Below are positions 1 to 10,112 of a stretch of DNA of 64,000 bases, piece after piece. The notes below the pieces were generated by a model that was not told the origin of the DNA, ran no database searches, and saw nothing but the letters and a program-made list of their open reading frames with translations. Position 1 is the stretch's first letter. Each line of letters opens with the position of its first letter. The position numbers and the translations under genes were made by a program. Origin of the DNA: Rhizomys pruinosus (taxonomy: Eukaryota; Chordata; Mammalia; Rodentia; Spalacidae); assembly GCA_009823505.1 (NCBI GenBank), contig VZQC01004700.1:19952-83951 (forward strand). The letters are read 5' to 3'.

Positions 1-590
1 GCTCTGTGTTATCTTCCAGATCTGATATTCTTTGTTCTGCTTCCTCCATTCTACTTCTGAGGCTTTTTCCTTTCCTTTCTTCTTGATTGAATGAGTGTTT
101 TAATTCCTTTTTCGTTTCATCCTGTGTTTTCTTTAGTACTTCCATTTCCTTTTTGAGCTTCTCAATCTCTTCTTGGTGCTTCTCAATCTCTTCTTGGTGC
201 TCCTTACTTCGTTGGTTGTCTTCCTTTTTCAGTGTTTCTACTTCCTTTCAGAGTTTTTTTTTTCTCCCTCTAGTTCTTTCTGGAGTTTGTCATTCTGTTC
301 CTTTAGTTCTTTCTGAAGTTTGTCATTGTATCTTTCTAGGTCCTTTTTGAGTTTTTCATTCTCTCTCTTTATTTCTCTGAATTCTTGTTTGGTTTTTCTC
401 CCTCTTATTCTTTCTGGAGTTTGTCAATCTGTTCCTTTAGTTCTTTCCAACATTTGTCATTGTATCCCTCTAGGTCCTTTTTGAGTTTTTCATTCTCTCT
501 CTTTAGTTCTCTGACTTCTTTATTTTCTTTAATTTCCCTGCGTATGTCTGCAATTATTCATCTAAGCTCTGTTCCTTGGGCCTCCTCCAA
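1..590 (-). pseudogene. L1 ORF1, N-terminal coiled-coil part, broken
   Basis: Read on the minus strand this encodes a Lys/Glu/Leu-rich coiled coil of the kind that forms the N-terminal half of LINE-1 ORF1p, the RNA-binding chaperone of L1 retrotransposition. Leucines recur in heptads and phrases such as EKLKKDLE and KLQKELE repeat. Two 21-bp (7-residue) units start at 161 and 182, a 33-bp unit recurs at 271 and 304, and a 134-bp duplication links 341 with 475; 134 is not a multiple of three, so the frame breaks there. The RRM and C-terminal domains lie outside the window to the left. Stops and frameshifts make it non-functional as read, though some may be read errors. It joins the 5' UTR and promoter monomers to its right, so this is the 5' end of one minus-strand L1. 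Confidence 0.85.
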
Positions 591-985
591 GGGGATCCCA
601 TTGTAGCTATCTCCTCCAGGTTTGGTAGAGCCTGGTGTGGGATTATCCTGTGCCTTTCCCATGTTGTCCCTTCATCGTGTCCCTGGCATGTGGGTTTCCT
701 TTTTGTGGTTTAAATCACAAATGACTTCACTTTGTTAGCAGATGGTTTTGCTTGCCTCCTTCCAATGCTTTTTTTTTTTCCTTCCCTCCTCTTTTTTATG
801 GAATATTGACTTGTCTAGGTTTCAGGTTTTCAATTTTGTTTATATATTGGATATTGGAAGCCTAAGTCAGTCTTGTTTTTCTGCTCTGAAGGTTCTCCAA
901 AAGGAAGTCCAGTTGGATTCTCACCAATTCCCGTTGGCAGGAGGGGGGGATAGGTGGGTGCGCCTGACCTAGTCCGTGCCCCAGT
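591..985 (-). mobile_element. L1 5' UTR, non-monomer part
   Basis: This lies between the ORF1 start and the promoter monomers of the same minus-strand L1. The same sequence recurs at 41161-41520, again directly beside monomers, and in diverged form on the plus strand at 20240-20470. Shared short phrases include gtccctggcat and ccaaaaggaag. These three contexts identify it as the untranslated leader between monomers and ORF1. Confidence 0.8.
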
Positions 986-1660
986 ACCTGCTCCAGTGAA
1001 TTATGGCATCCTGCCTGCGCCTCAGGAGCCCGCCCACACACAAGGCCGCCCACAGGGATCAGAGCAGACCTAAACATGACCCTCTGTTCACTCCGCAAAG
1101 TCAAAGCATGGTCCCTCTGAGACAGGGACCCCTGAAAGAGGGCTCAGAGTCGAGACCCTCTTGCTGCCACTCCTGAGACAGACCAGCCCCAGATGTACCT
1201 GCCCGAGTGAATTATGGCATCCTGCCTGTGCCTCAGGAGCCTGCCCACACACAAGGCTGCCCGCTGGGACCAGAGCAGACCTAAACACGACCCTCTGTTC
1301 ACTCTGCAAAGGCAAAGCATGGTCCTTCTGAGACAGGGACCCCCGAAAGAGGGCTCAGAGTCGAGACCCTCTTCCAGCCTCCCCTGAGACAGACCACCCC
1401 CAGATGTAGATGCCCGAGTGAATTATGGTGTCCTGCCTGCGTCTCAGGAGCCTGCCCACAAAGCCACCCACCATGGGGACCAGAGCAGACCTAAACACGA
1501 CCCTCTGTTCACTCTGCAAAGGCAAAGCATGGTCCTTCTGAGACAGGAACCCCCGAAAGAGGGCTCAGAGTCAAGACCCTCTTCCAGCCACCCCTGAGAC
1601 AGACCACCCCTAGATGTACCTGCATGAGTGAATTATGGCATCCTGCCTGCACCTCAGGCC
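986..1660 (-). repeat. L1 promoter monomers, 211-bp type (3 units plus part)
   Basis: The phrase gtgaattatgg begins at 996, 1207, 1418 and 1628, giving periods of 211, 211 and 210 bp. Tandem monomers at the L1 5' end are the RNA polymerase II promoter of several rodent L1 families. The units match the CpG-rich array at 33985-37422 block by block (gggaccagagcaga, cgaccct, gagaccctct), but many CpG sites are TpG or CpA here. The last unit stops at about 1660 where AT-rich flank begins, marking the 5' end of the insertion. Confidence 0.88.
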
Positions 1661-1854
1661 AGAATTATTATTCTTAATAATTACTTTCATAATAGCAAGA
1701 AATAATCCAGATAAGGTAGTCAATGTCTTAAATTCAGGGACTTGTGAAACTGAGACACAACAATTGTAAGCTTAGGTCCAGCCTGGGATATATTTGAGAC
1801 TGTGTCACGCTAATAATTGAAACAGTAGAATGTAATACAAATGTAATTTTAAAA
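1661..1854 (+). repeat. Possible decayed B1-like SINE
   Basis: The phrases cttaggtccagcctggg and tttgagactgtgtc at 1765-1810 resemble the middle and end of a B1 monomer (ccagcctgg, gagaccctgtctc). No intact A or B box is visible, so this is a weak assignment. Confidence 0.35.
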
Positions 1855-2420
1855 ATATTCTAATGATCCTTGCTTTATAATGCATTTGACTTTTATTTCT
1901 TGTAATGTTTTAATAATAATATGTTGTGGAGTATTTCATTTCTGTTCTGGTCCCATTTATTTAGTGTTCTTTAGGCCTTCTGTACCTAGATGTACATCTC
2001 TTTCTTTAGGTTTGGACAATTTTTTTCTGTGATTTTACTGAAGATATTTTCTGTGTATTCACTATGATATTTTCCTTCCTCTACACCCATAATTAGAATT
2101 TTAGTGATGTTACAAACTCTCCCATGTTCTATTCATATTTTTACACATTTCTAATTTATTTTACTGAATGATCGAATTCCTCTACTTTGTGTTCCATCCT
2201 TCACTCTTTTCTTCTCATGTGATCCATTGTGTTAGTGAGGCTGGAATGGTTTTAATTTCACTTACTGAATTTTTTGTTTCCAGCATAATTTCAGTTAGGA
2301 TTTCATTTAGTACTTCAAACTCTATTTTAATGTCTCAGATTGACTTTCTTATTTTATTCAATTTTTTAGTCTTTATCTTCTTCGAATTGTTTGACCAAAG
2401 CTGTAATCATTACTAGACCA
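1855..2420 (-). mobile_element. Old L1 fragment, 5' UTR/ORF1 side
   Basis: T-rich sequence with phrases typical of antisense rodent L1 upstream regions (gattttactgaagatatttt; tccatccttcactcttt). It parallels the region near 18170-18500. Open frames here are short and broken. Confidence 0.6.
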
Positions 2421-2985
2421 TTGGCATTTTACTTATTTATTTTATTAATTCTTAGGGGCCATTACTATAGGATTGATATTTTTAGAGGAGACATGTTATT
2501 TTGGTGATACCTGGTTTTTCTTTATTTGATGGAACAGATAATCCTCACATCTCTTTACCATGGCTTAAGTTAAATCCACCTTCCAGAGAGGTGGTCCTAC
2601 AGTTTACAATGTTAAAGCTACCCTTAGAAGTATATTTAATTCTTTCTACCAGAAGGAAATGCTTTCCCTTAATGGATAGGCAAAGGTACTGCAACATTGT
2701 GATTGCAATGAAGAATGCAAATAACATCAGCAACAATGGGATAGATCTACACATCTTCAATAAGTGAAGGCAAGCAAAGCAGGACTGCTTTTGCCTCAAG
2801 TCCTCTTTATATTTCAGTGGCTACCATCATGCATGGCCAACTCTGGGGGAGGATCTTCCAAGAAATTACCTCACAGTCCTGCCCTGAGGCACGTTTCTTA
2901 GTTGATTCTAGACATAACAGACAACAGAACTTAATGTTCAAAGGATATAAACCCAATAATGTAATTACTATGTCATATAACGTTT
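2421..2985. other. Stretch with no recognised feature
   Basis: AT-rich sequence with two short overlapping frames on opposite strands (2501-2767 and 2545-2799). Neither shows a domain, a splice context or a start context. It may be single-copy DNA or an old repeat I do not recognise. Confidence 0.4.
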
Positions 2986-3560
2986 TTAACAACTTCAAGA
3001 CCCTCTAAACTGTTATCCAAAAATTGTTACACTAATTAATAGTCTAACCAACATTATATGATTTCCACTTTTTTCTAGCCAACATTTTCCTTTTGATTTA
3101 TCTTCTTATGACAATAGCCACTGTAAGTGTGTGATGTGTCATTTCTTTCTGGGGATGATTTGGTTTGCATTTTGATGATCAGTAATGAACATGTTTTCCT
3201 ATACCTGTCGGCCATTCGTATAACTTTTCCTGAGAAATGTCTATTTAGTTATATTTCATTTTCTTCAGAGATGCCGAACACAGTGCCTTCCACATGCTAA
3301 AACAGCTTATTATCAATGAACCATAGCACCAGAACTATTGTTAGTTTTTAATTGGACTATTGGCTTTTTTCCTACCATGCTGTGTGAGTAGGGAACTCAC
3401 ACTCTGGATATATTTCCTTTGATATATAGTTTGAAATATTTTCTCTCATTTTGTTTGGTGTCTCCCCACCATGTTAATATTTCCCTTGCTGGAATAAGAG
3501 GGGCTTTAAAATTTCAATAAAATTACATTTTTCTATTTTTGTATCTGTTGTAGCCTGTTT
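2986..3560 (-). mobile_element. Old L1, 3' end of ORF2 region
   Basis: Antisense L1 phrases include ttgcattttgatgatcagta, cctgtcggccattcgta and gagaaatgtctatttag, which correspond to the last part of mammalian L1 ORF2 and its 3' side. It is the leftmost piece of a dismembered minus-strand L1 that resumes at 3890-4150, 5640-6065 and 6306-6500. Confidence 0.7.
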
Positions 3561-3889
3561 CTAAATTCCTTTTTTCAGTATTAATCCCTTTATACCCACT
3601 TCTCCATTGACACCCTCTCACAGCCTCGCTCCTCCTGGAGTTAATACGTTCTGTCATTTATGTTAGGGCATATTGTGCCAAATTAATCTCCCTGGCCATT
3701 CCAGAGTGCAAGTTCATCCTTGGACCTCTAGTCAGCTTATTTGGAGTTCCTTGCATAAAGAAGGCCAGTTCTTGAACCTACGGCATTGGTGTCAGCACAA
3801 CACCAATGCAGCTCAATCAGGCAAAACTCACCATGAAACTGCAGAAATGAGTAGCAGAACCCAATCTTAGCTGAAGAAATTTGGGCAGC
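3561..3889 (-). mobile_element. Lx-like L1 3' UTR fragment
   Basis: It begins in T-rich sequence, then reads cacttctccattgacaccct, the antisense of a rodent L1 3' UTR. The same opening recurs at about 6655, 16255 and 30705. It interrupts the older minus-strand L1. Confidence 0.6.
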
Positions 3890-4190
3890 TGATTATGAAT
3901 GAGTTCTTATTGTTTTTAAATTATTCTACAGAGAAATATCTCAAGCATTTCCCCTGTTTTCAGTCCTTAAAGAATAATGAAATGATTTTTATAACCAGTG
4001 AGAGATAAGACTCTAAAATCCTTGTGCACGTGTTATTTACAATATGAAGCATCACCTATTGAAAAGACTGTCCTTTCTATGATGTATAATTTTGACATCT
4101 TTATCAAAATTCCCCTGGGTATAAATATGAAACCCTACCACTACAGAATTTTATTAAAGTATATACATTATAAAAACAGATTACAATGAG
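3890..4190 (-). mobile_element. Old L1 ORF2 fragment (continuation)
   Basis: The sequence around gaaaagactgtcctttctat at 4061-4080 and ttgacatctttatcaaaatt matches antisense L1 ORF2 and is in order with the pieces at 2986-3560 and 5640-6500. It stops where an Lx-like element is inserted. Confidence 0.55.
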
Positions 4191-5405
4191 TTACCTTATA
4201 ACATGTGGGCATTGCCCAAACTATACACCATATGCTAGCAAAGTAAAAGCCTGATGCCAAGAATGGACTCACTTTTTCAAAGTTGTTGACCAAGGGTCTC
4301 ATAGATTGTCCAAACAATACTATGCATTGCCCCTGCTCTTGGTTACCTACAAGAACTTGATGACAAGACCCTATTCTGAAGATGTTACTTACATGAGCTC
4401 TAGGACAAACAAGGAGAAATCAATTCGCTAATGATTTCAACATTTATTCTCTACTGGATAGTTTTTTTTAATGCTTTTATTGATGTTTTGCGTATTTAGA
4501 CAACATTTTTTGGTTCAGTTTAGGCATATTCCCTTTTCCTTTCCCCCCACCCCACCCCAGATCATGCATTCTGCCATAGCTTTTATGGTGTTGGAAGTCA
4601 TAAAGCACGCTACCTGAAGAGAAATTTGATCATCAACCTTATCAATCTGTGAATCCTGTGAACTTCAACAACATCTTGTGTGGTAAGATAGACCTATTGG
4701 TTCAATAAGGGCATGAATGTTATGGGATAAACTAATCACTGCCTAATTGGATTTAATATCTGATTCATAAGAAGGAGCCTATACCTGACACAGTCATCAG
4801 GCCTAGGAACCTGTGTCTAGACAGTTTATAGGGCATAGGGGAGAACATAAATCTATTATTGTACTAAATAGCTATAGTATTAATCTGATACTTAATGACT
4901 TATTGCTATACCCATACAGCAATTTATCTCTCAACTCTCCCTAAAGAAGCCTCCTTTACAGCATGTGTTGATTAACACAAAGACCCACAATGTGCCAACA
5001 GCATGCAAAGAATAAGAGTCTTCAAAATACTTTCTCCATTAATAGAACACCTATATCAAACTTCTGCCTCCCAAGGTTCAGAGATCTTTGGGGAAGAAGG
5101 CTGGAAAGATTGTAAGAGCCAGAGGTGGTGAGTGACCATAAAGAAACAGACTTTTCCAGAGAGCTGCACAATTACTCATATGAACTCACAACATTGTTGA
5201 TAGAATACACAAGTCTCATCTAAGTTTAAGCCAGAGAAAATCCCAGAAGAGAGGTGGGGAAGTGGGGAGGAAATGCCCACCCTGGTTGAGAAACTTTTGG
5301 TAACCAGTAGGTGCCGGGATGGGGAGAATCAGGCTTCTTTAACAGTGTGAATCTGAATATGGACCTACAATGGATCCAAAATAAGGGACATTTGGGGATT
5401 TAAAT
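4191..5405 (+). mobile_element. Lx-like L1 3' UTR, plus strand, split by an XY fragment
   Basis: Phrases typical of the Lx 3' UTR occur in order: aaaagcctgatgccaagaat, gaccctattctgaagatg, then after an interruption agaagcctcctttacagc, agattgtaagagccagagg and ggtgccgggatggggagaat. The block from about 4448 to 4592 is a separate minus-strand insertion. The element ends at the microsatellite at 5413. Confidence 0.75.
4448..4592 (-). mobile_element. XY element, 3'-terminal fragment
   Basis: It opens with a T tract and gcttttattgatgttttgcg, then the C-rich tract and agatcatgcattctgccata shared with the 3' ends of all XY copies (for example 19370, 33785 and 48085). Only about 145 bp is present, a strong 5' truncation. 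Confidence 0.8.
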
Positions 5406-5412
5406 TTGACTC

Positions 5413-5462
<50 letters not shown>

Positions 5463-5476
5463 AAGATAGATAGATC

Positions 5477-5511
<35 letters not shown>
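5413..5511 (+). repeat. Microsatellites (GATA)n then (GT)n
   Basis: GATA/TAGA units run from about 5413 to 5478, followed by a GT tract from about 5482 to 5511. They follow the 3' side of the Lx-like element. Confidence 0.95.
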
Positions 5512-5512
<1 letters not shown>

Positions 5513-5639
5513 TGTAATAGAATACAGGAACTTGGGCAGGAGGTAGTAAGGAAGGAAGAGATTGCAGAAGGAGTCTAATTATGAGCAAAATATATGAATT
5601 CAGCAAAAAAATCAATCAAAATAACGAATTATTTAAAAG

Positions 5640-6065
5640 TTATTTGGCTGTAAATGCATGGATTTAATTCAAGTTTCTCTTTTCTGATTAATTAGCTTAT
5701 GTGCCTGCTCTAATACTCAGACTTGCTATTTGGAATCTCATTATTATGTAGTGTGATTTGTTGAATGCTTTTTGTTTGGGTGTTACTGTTCAACATTTAT
5801 TGAACTATTCAGAAATTTTTGGCTCCTTACAATATTTAATACTCAGTTTTTAATTTATGTGAAGAATATCTTGGTATCATGATGAGGATTACATTGAATA
5901 TGCATATCACTTTTGTAGTTTGGACATTTTGATGAAATTAAATACTTGACTCATAAACAAAAGATAACTTTCCACAACTTCTTTCATGAATGTTTTAGAG
6001 TTTTCATGGCAGAAATACTTCAACTTTAATGGATTTATTCCTACTTTTTATAGTTATTTTATTTT
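5640..6065 (-). mobile_element. Old L1 ORF2 fragment (continuation)
   Basis: Antisense ORF2 phrases such as taaatgcatggatttaattc, atcttggtatcatgatgagg and gtagtttggacattttgatg are in the order expected after 3890-4190. The Lx-like insertion separates the two pieces. Confidence 0.75.
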
Positions 6066-6304
6066 TTAAAATTTTATTTATTTTTGTATGTGTATGAATG
6101 TACTGTCTGCATGTAGGTTTGTGCACCCATGTCGTGCAATGCCGCGGAGGTCAGAAGAGGGTCTCGGATTCCCCTGGAACTGGAGTTCTCCTGGAATTGG
6201 AGTTACAGATGGTTCTTAGCCACCACGTGGTTGTTGGGGATCGAACCCGGGTCCTCTGCAAGAGCAGTCAGTGCACTTAACCGCTAGGCCATATCTCCAG
6301 CCCT
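6066..6304 (-). mobile_element. B2 SINE
   Basis: Minus-strand B2. The tRNA-like head is at the right end (antisense of ggctggagatatggcctagc), with the pol III B-box-like tract ggttcgatcc read in reverse. It contains the double tccag block typical of B2 copies in this window. It sits inside the old L1. Confidence 0.9.
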
Positions 6305-6305
6305 T

Positions 6306-6500
6306 TTATAGTTATTTTAAAGCAGATTACAATGTCAGTGTGCTAGTGGCATATTGAAACCCCAGTGATTCTTTTGGGTTGATTTTATACTTTGTACTTT
6401 TACTGAATTCATTTATTAATTCTAATAGTTCTTTTTCTTTAAAATCAAAAATTTTTATTTTATTTTATTGCATTTTTGTGCATTTTGTATATCTCAACCG
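6306..6500 (-). mobile_element. Old L1 ORF2 fragment (continuation)
   Basis: The phrase tacttttactgaattcattt followed by attctaatagttctttttct matches antisense L1 ORF2 and continues the piece that ends at 6065 on the other side of the B2. Confidence 0.7.
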
Positions 6501-6502
6501 AT

Positions 6503-6640
6503 CTTTTTTTTTTTTTTTTTTTTTTGGTTTTGAGACAGGGTCTCTGTCCAGCTGTCCGGGAACTCACTCTGTAGACAGAGATCCGCCTGCCTCTGCCTCC
6601 CAAGTGCTAGGATTAAAGGCGTGTGCCACCAAGCCTGGCC
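6503..6640 (-). mobile_element. B1 SINE
   Basis: Starts with a T tract (the B1 A-tail in antisense), then gagacagggtctctgtccag and finally the antisense head aggattaaaggcgtgtgcca. Near full length. Confidence 0.92.
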
Positions 6641-7030
6641 TCAATCAATCTTAATCACCTTTGTAACCCCTTCCCCATTGGCACCCTTCCCCAGCCCGCC
6701 TACTGGAATTCATATGCTATGTTACTTGTGTTAAGGCCTACTGTGTCAAAGTAGTGTCCCTGGATGTTCCTCAGTGAAAGTTCATTCATTGAGGTCTAGT
6801 CAGCCTATCCAGAGTCCCTCCCTTGAAGATCAACTCTTCTTCATCCAACAATAATCAGGTGCCAACATTTCTTGAGTTAAGATTAGTTTCTGCTGCCCAT
6901 TTCCCGAGCTACATACTGGGTTGTTGTCTGCTTGAATTTACATGGATCTTTGTGTATGCTGACACCACAGCTGTAGCTTCATGTGATCAAGTTCCCAGGA
7001 GCTTGTAGGATTGTATTTCCATATGGTGTG
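6641..7030 (-). mobile_element. Lx-like L1 3' UTR fragment
   Basis: Opens tcaatcaatcttaatcacct, then ccccattggcacccttcccc and the gcatggatc/ttgtgtatgctg segment shared with other antisense L1 3' UTR pieces at 3561, 16255 and 30705. Confidence 0.6.
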
Positions 7031-7039
7031 TGATGTTCT

Positions 7040-7418
7040 TAAACAACACAAATATTCTGACACATAATTGTGAAACAGGCATATTATTTCTCAGTTATTT
7101 CTGGGGCAGGCCATTTTAGGATGTAAAAGAGGGAACAACAGCCCTCCCTTATCCACAAGGGATACCTTCCATGCCAGAGCAGATGCCTGAAACTATGGAC
7201 AGAACTGAATACTGAGTAGCCTTGGGGATTTTTAATACATGCATGCCTATGATAGGATAAAGTTTAATTTATAAATTAGGCACATTATGAGGCCAAGATC
7301 AGTAGCATGATAAGGTATATATGCTATACTAAGTTATTTACAACATGAATTGTTAGCTTTTGAAATGTGAAATTTACATTTTTGGTTCTGTGGTTGATAT
7401 TATGATAATGCTATCCTC
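7040..7418 (+). mobile_element. Probable Tigger-family DNA transposon fossil
   Basis: The run ctcccttatccacaagggat, gatgcctgaaactatggaca and aagtttaatttataaattag matches my memory of pogo/Tigger non-autonomous elements of placental mammals. Terminal inverted repeats are not clear. The family call is from memory. Confidence 0.55.
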
Positions 7419-7423
7419 AGAAA

Positions 7424-8135
7424 ATGTCTAATTGGCTATTGGCTCTCTCCTTGGAGAAATAACCCATGGCTGATGCCACAAGCTTACATCCTCTACAGGT
7501 TAGGAGATGTTATAAGCCACAGTAAGACCCTGTCATATTTAACAGGGGGGAAAAATGTAATTCATGGATTAACATATCCAAACATGTGTCTATGCTAAAG
7601 TAACCTACCATAACTATTAGTGCTGCTTAAATACCTATATATCTAATTGCTTGTTCTTCATTAGTAGGATCGAAAGGTTATTCCTGGACAAACTGTCAGC
7701 CCATGAAAGGAAACAGCCAGAATTGACCAGAGTCCAAGTCAACAGCTCCAGAGAGAGTGGACTGTTTTACCTCTCATCCACCTGTGCCCCTTTTCTAAGC
7801 CTAGGGAACAACCTGCGGAAGAGGGGGCGTGGTAGAATGTAAGGGCTGCGATTGGGGTGAATGGTGAAACTACAGCAATGTAGTCTGGACACTCATTTGA
7901 TCAACTTGATTGAACAAACAACCTGTCACCCCCCACTGGATGGTGGGGCTGTAGGTGTTTGGGCACAACAGCCTGCAGATAGGTTTTGCATGAAGGATGC
8001 TTGTACTCATGGATTATCACTTATAGCTAAAAATCATGAAAAAAAAAAACTGAGAGAAAGATGCAGGACAGTTATGGCAGAATGCATGAATCTGGATGGG
8101 GTTGGGGTTGGGTTGGGGTTAGGTTTAGGATTAGG

Positions 8136-8186
<51 letters not shown>

Positions 8187-8187
8187 A
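7424..8187 (+). mobile_element. XY element, 5'-truncated, with telomere-like tract and A tail
   Basis: It starts in the last bases of the X part (taattggctattggctctct) and runs through the X/Y join (aaataacccatggctgatgcc) into Y, so it shows the uninverted order. The usual G-rich tract near the 3' end is replaced at 8097-8137 by TTGGGG/TTAGG-like units, and the following 70 bp by a pure A run of about 45 bases. The open frame ending in poly-Lys is only the A tail. Confidence 0.85.
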
Positions 8188-8586
8188 ATGAATAAAAAAA
8201 TTAAATAAAAAAAAAGAAATATTTTGGAAAATATTTATTCTTTAGTAAGGCTTCTTGTGAAAGTAATCATGAGTGAATGTCCATAGTTAATATGTTTGTT
8301 AAATATATATTCAAACACAATATACACAATACACACAATAAAAATAAAAAAAAAAAAAAAAATACTTTAGAAGCATTTAAAAATGATTAAACAATTGCTA
8401 TGGATGTGTGGCATGTCCTTATTTGTAGTTAATTTCTGAAATTCTAATTGTTTTAAGTTGGGATCTTTAGTTTTTTCCATTTATATCAAATAATTTACAC
8501 CTAAAACAAAGAAAACTTAACTTTCCTTCTTGGGAAATTTGAGTATATTTTATTCTAATCTCTCTTAGGTAAAATGTTAGAAATTA
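8188..8586. other. A/T-rich stretch, no recognised feature
   Basis: Contains two A-rich tracts (8190-8220 and 8344-8363) and no recognised repeat. From 8409 on, the sequence is repeated at 23348. Confidence 0.4.
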
Positions 8587-8587
8587 T

Positions 8588-8815
8588 GGGGGCTGGAGAG
8601 ATGGCTCCAGCGTTAAGAGACCGACTGCTCTTGCAAGAGGACCCGGTTTAATTCCCAGCACCCCACATGGTGGCTGAGAACCGTCGCTTAAACTCCAGTT
8701 TTCAGGGGATCCAAGGCCCTCGTCTGCACCCTGCCAGCAATAGCACGATTATGGGTGGCCCACCAAATTGGCAGACAGTACATTATACACATAAACAATA
8801 TTTAAAAAATATTTT
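8588..8815 (+). mobile_element. B2 SINE
   Basis: Head gggggctggagagatggctc, then cagcaccccacatggtggct, ending with an A-rich tail. Same insertion as 23519-23745. Confidence 0.9.
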
Positions 8816-8837
8816 GATTTCACACCATTTTTTGTTT

Positions 8838-8990
8838 TGGCTCTGTTTGAGACAGGGTCTCCCTATAGCCCAAGCTGTCCTGGAACTGCACTCTGTAGAC
8901 CATGGCTGGCCTGGAACTCCCAAAGATCCACTGCCTCTGCCTCCCAAGTGCTAGGTTAAAGGCATGCGCCCACCATGCCGGATCATCTTT
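8838..8990 (-). mobile_element. B1 SINE
   Basis: Antisense B1 with gagacagggtctccctatag and ctgcctctgcctcccaagtg. Same insertion as 23760-23912; extra bases here look like read errors. Confidence 0.9.
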
Positions 8991-8999
8991 AACAGATTT

Positions 9000-9435
9000 T
9001 AAAAAAAAAATTATTATATTAATTTTGAGATTTCATAATGTACTTTGATCATACTCAGATCTCTACTCCACCTTCTTATTGGCACTGGACTTCAAGCCCG
9101 AATAATGAAAATATAAATAATGAATAATAATAATAAAATAGTAGTAGTAGTTAGTAAGTAGTAGTAGTAGTTTCTCCCGTTTGGGCCTGTGACTGTCGAA
9201 ACCCACAGTTTCCTAGGCCTGGTCATAGAGTAACATATGGGCTCAACCTTGAGAGTGGGCCTTAAGTTCGTCAGAACAATGATTGGGTTACTCCAATGAA
9301 GAAAATATTTTGAGAGTCTATGGGAACTCCTGAGCCAACAGCCAAATGTAGTTGTCGTTCCTGGCCTTGGGCTTTTACTTGGCTGACTTGAGGTTGTCTG
9401 GTAGAGGCAATGTCCCCCTGTTAGGTTAATCTGCT
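9000..9435 (-). mobile_element. L1 3' UTR-like segment with triplet microsatellite
   Basis: Antisense rodent L1 3' UTR-like sequence (gtttcctaggcctggtcata, gagtgggccttaagttcg) holding an AAT then TAG triplet tract at about 9110-9172. In the C2 copy the triplets are cleaner (24024-24094). It probably is the 3' end of the long minus-strand L1 to the right. Confidence 0.5.
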
Positions 9436-9439
9436 TTCT

Positions 9440-9560
9440 CTAGTATATATCATATATTGTGCCTAGAATTCACTATGCAGACCCAAACTGGATTTTAAAC
9501 TCCAGAGATCCACCAGCTCGCAACTCCACAAATGCCCACCACACCCTTCTCTGTATCATA
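9440..9560 (-). mobile_element. Old B1 SINE
   Basis: Diverged antisense B1: cctagaattcactatgcaga, gagatccaccagctcg, aatgcccaccacacc. Same insertion as 24370-24480. Confidence 0.65.
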
Positions 9561-9599
9561 CATGTATATTCTATAGTGGAGGTTTCTCAATTTTCTTTT

Positions 9600-9872
9600 T
9601 AAGAATTATTTATTTTTTTAAATTTTATTTATTTCTATATTTTTTTGATGTGTATGGTATGTACTACTGTCCTGCATGTAGGTTGTGCAGCAGGTGATGC
9701 AATGCCGTCGGAGGTTAGAGAGGGTCTCGGATTCCCGTGAACTGGAGTTTTTTTGTCTCTGGATTGTTACGACGTTTCTTAGCCTCCAATGCTGGGTGCT
9801 GGGGATCAAACCCGGGTCCTGCTGCAAGAGCCGTCAGTGCTCTAAACGCTGCAGGCGATCTCTCCAGCCCCC
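9600..9872 (-). mobile_element. B2 SINE
   Basis: Antisense B2 ending in gatctctccagcc. First of a tandem same-strand pair. Same insertion as 24530-24785. Confidence 0.88.
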
Positions 9873-9874
9873 CA

Positions 9875-10112
9875 AATGCCTTTTTTGATTTATTTCTGTA
9901 TGTGTATGAATGTAATGTATCTGCATGCAGGTTGTGCACATGTCGTGCAATGCTGGAGGTCAAAGGAAGAGGGGTCGGATTCCCCTGGACTGGAGTTCTC
10001 CTGGATTTTTGGGACGTTTCTCGGCCGCCTATGTGGGTGCTGTGGGATCGAACCCGGCATCCTCTGCACAGAGTGGGCGGCCTTCCTCACAGGCCATCTC
10101 TCCAGCCCCTCG
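9875..10112 (-). mobile_element. B2 SINE
   Basis: Second B2 of the pair, directly abutting the first through the T-rich tail. Same insertion as 24788-25026. The 244-residue frame at 9737-10471 runs through these SINEs and is not a gene. Confidence 0.88.

Noticed and set aside
986..1660. CRISPR-like array from regular 211-bp spacing
   Set aside because: Units are contiguous homologous monomers, not short repeats with unique spacers, in a mammalian genome.
7861..8187. 108-residue frame ending in poly-Lys
   Set aside because: It lies in the XY element and the poly-Lys is its A tail.
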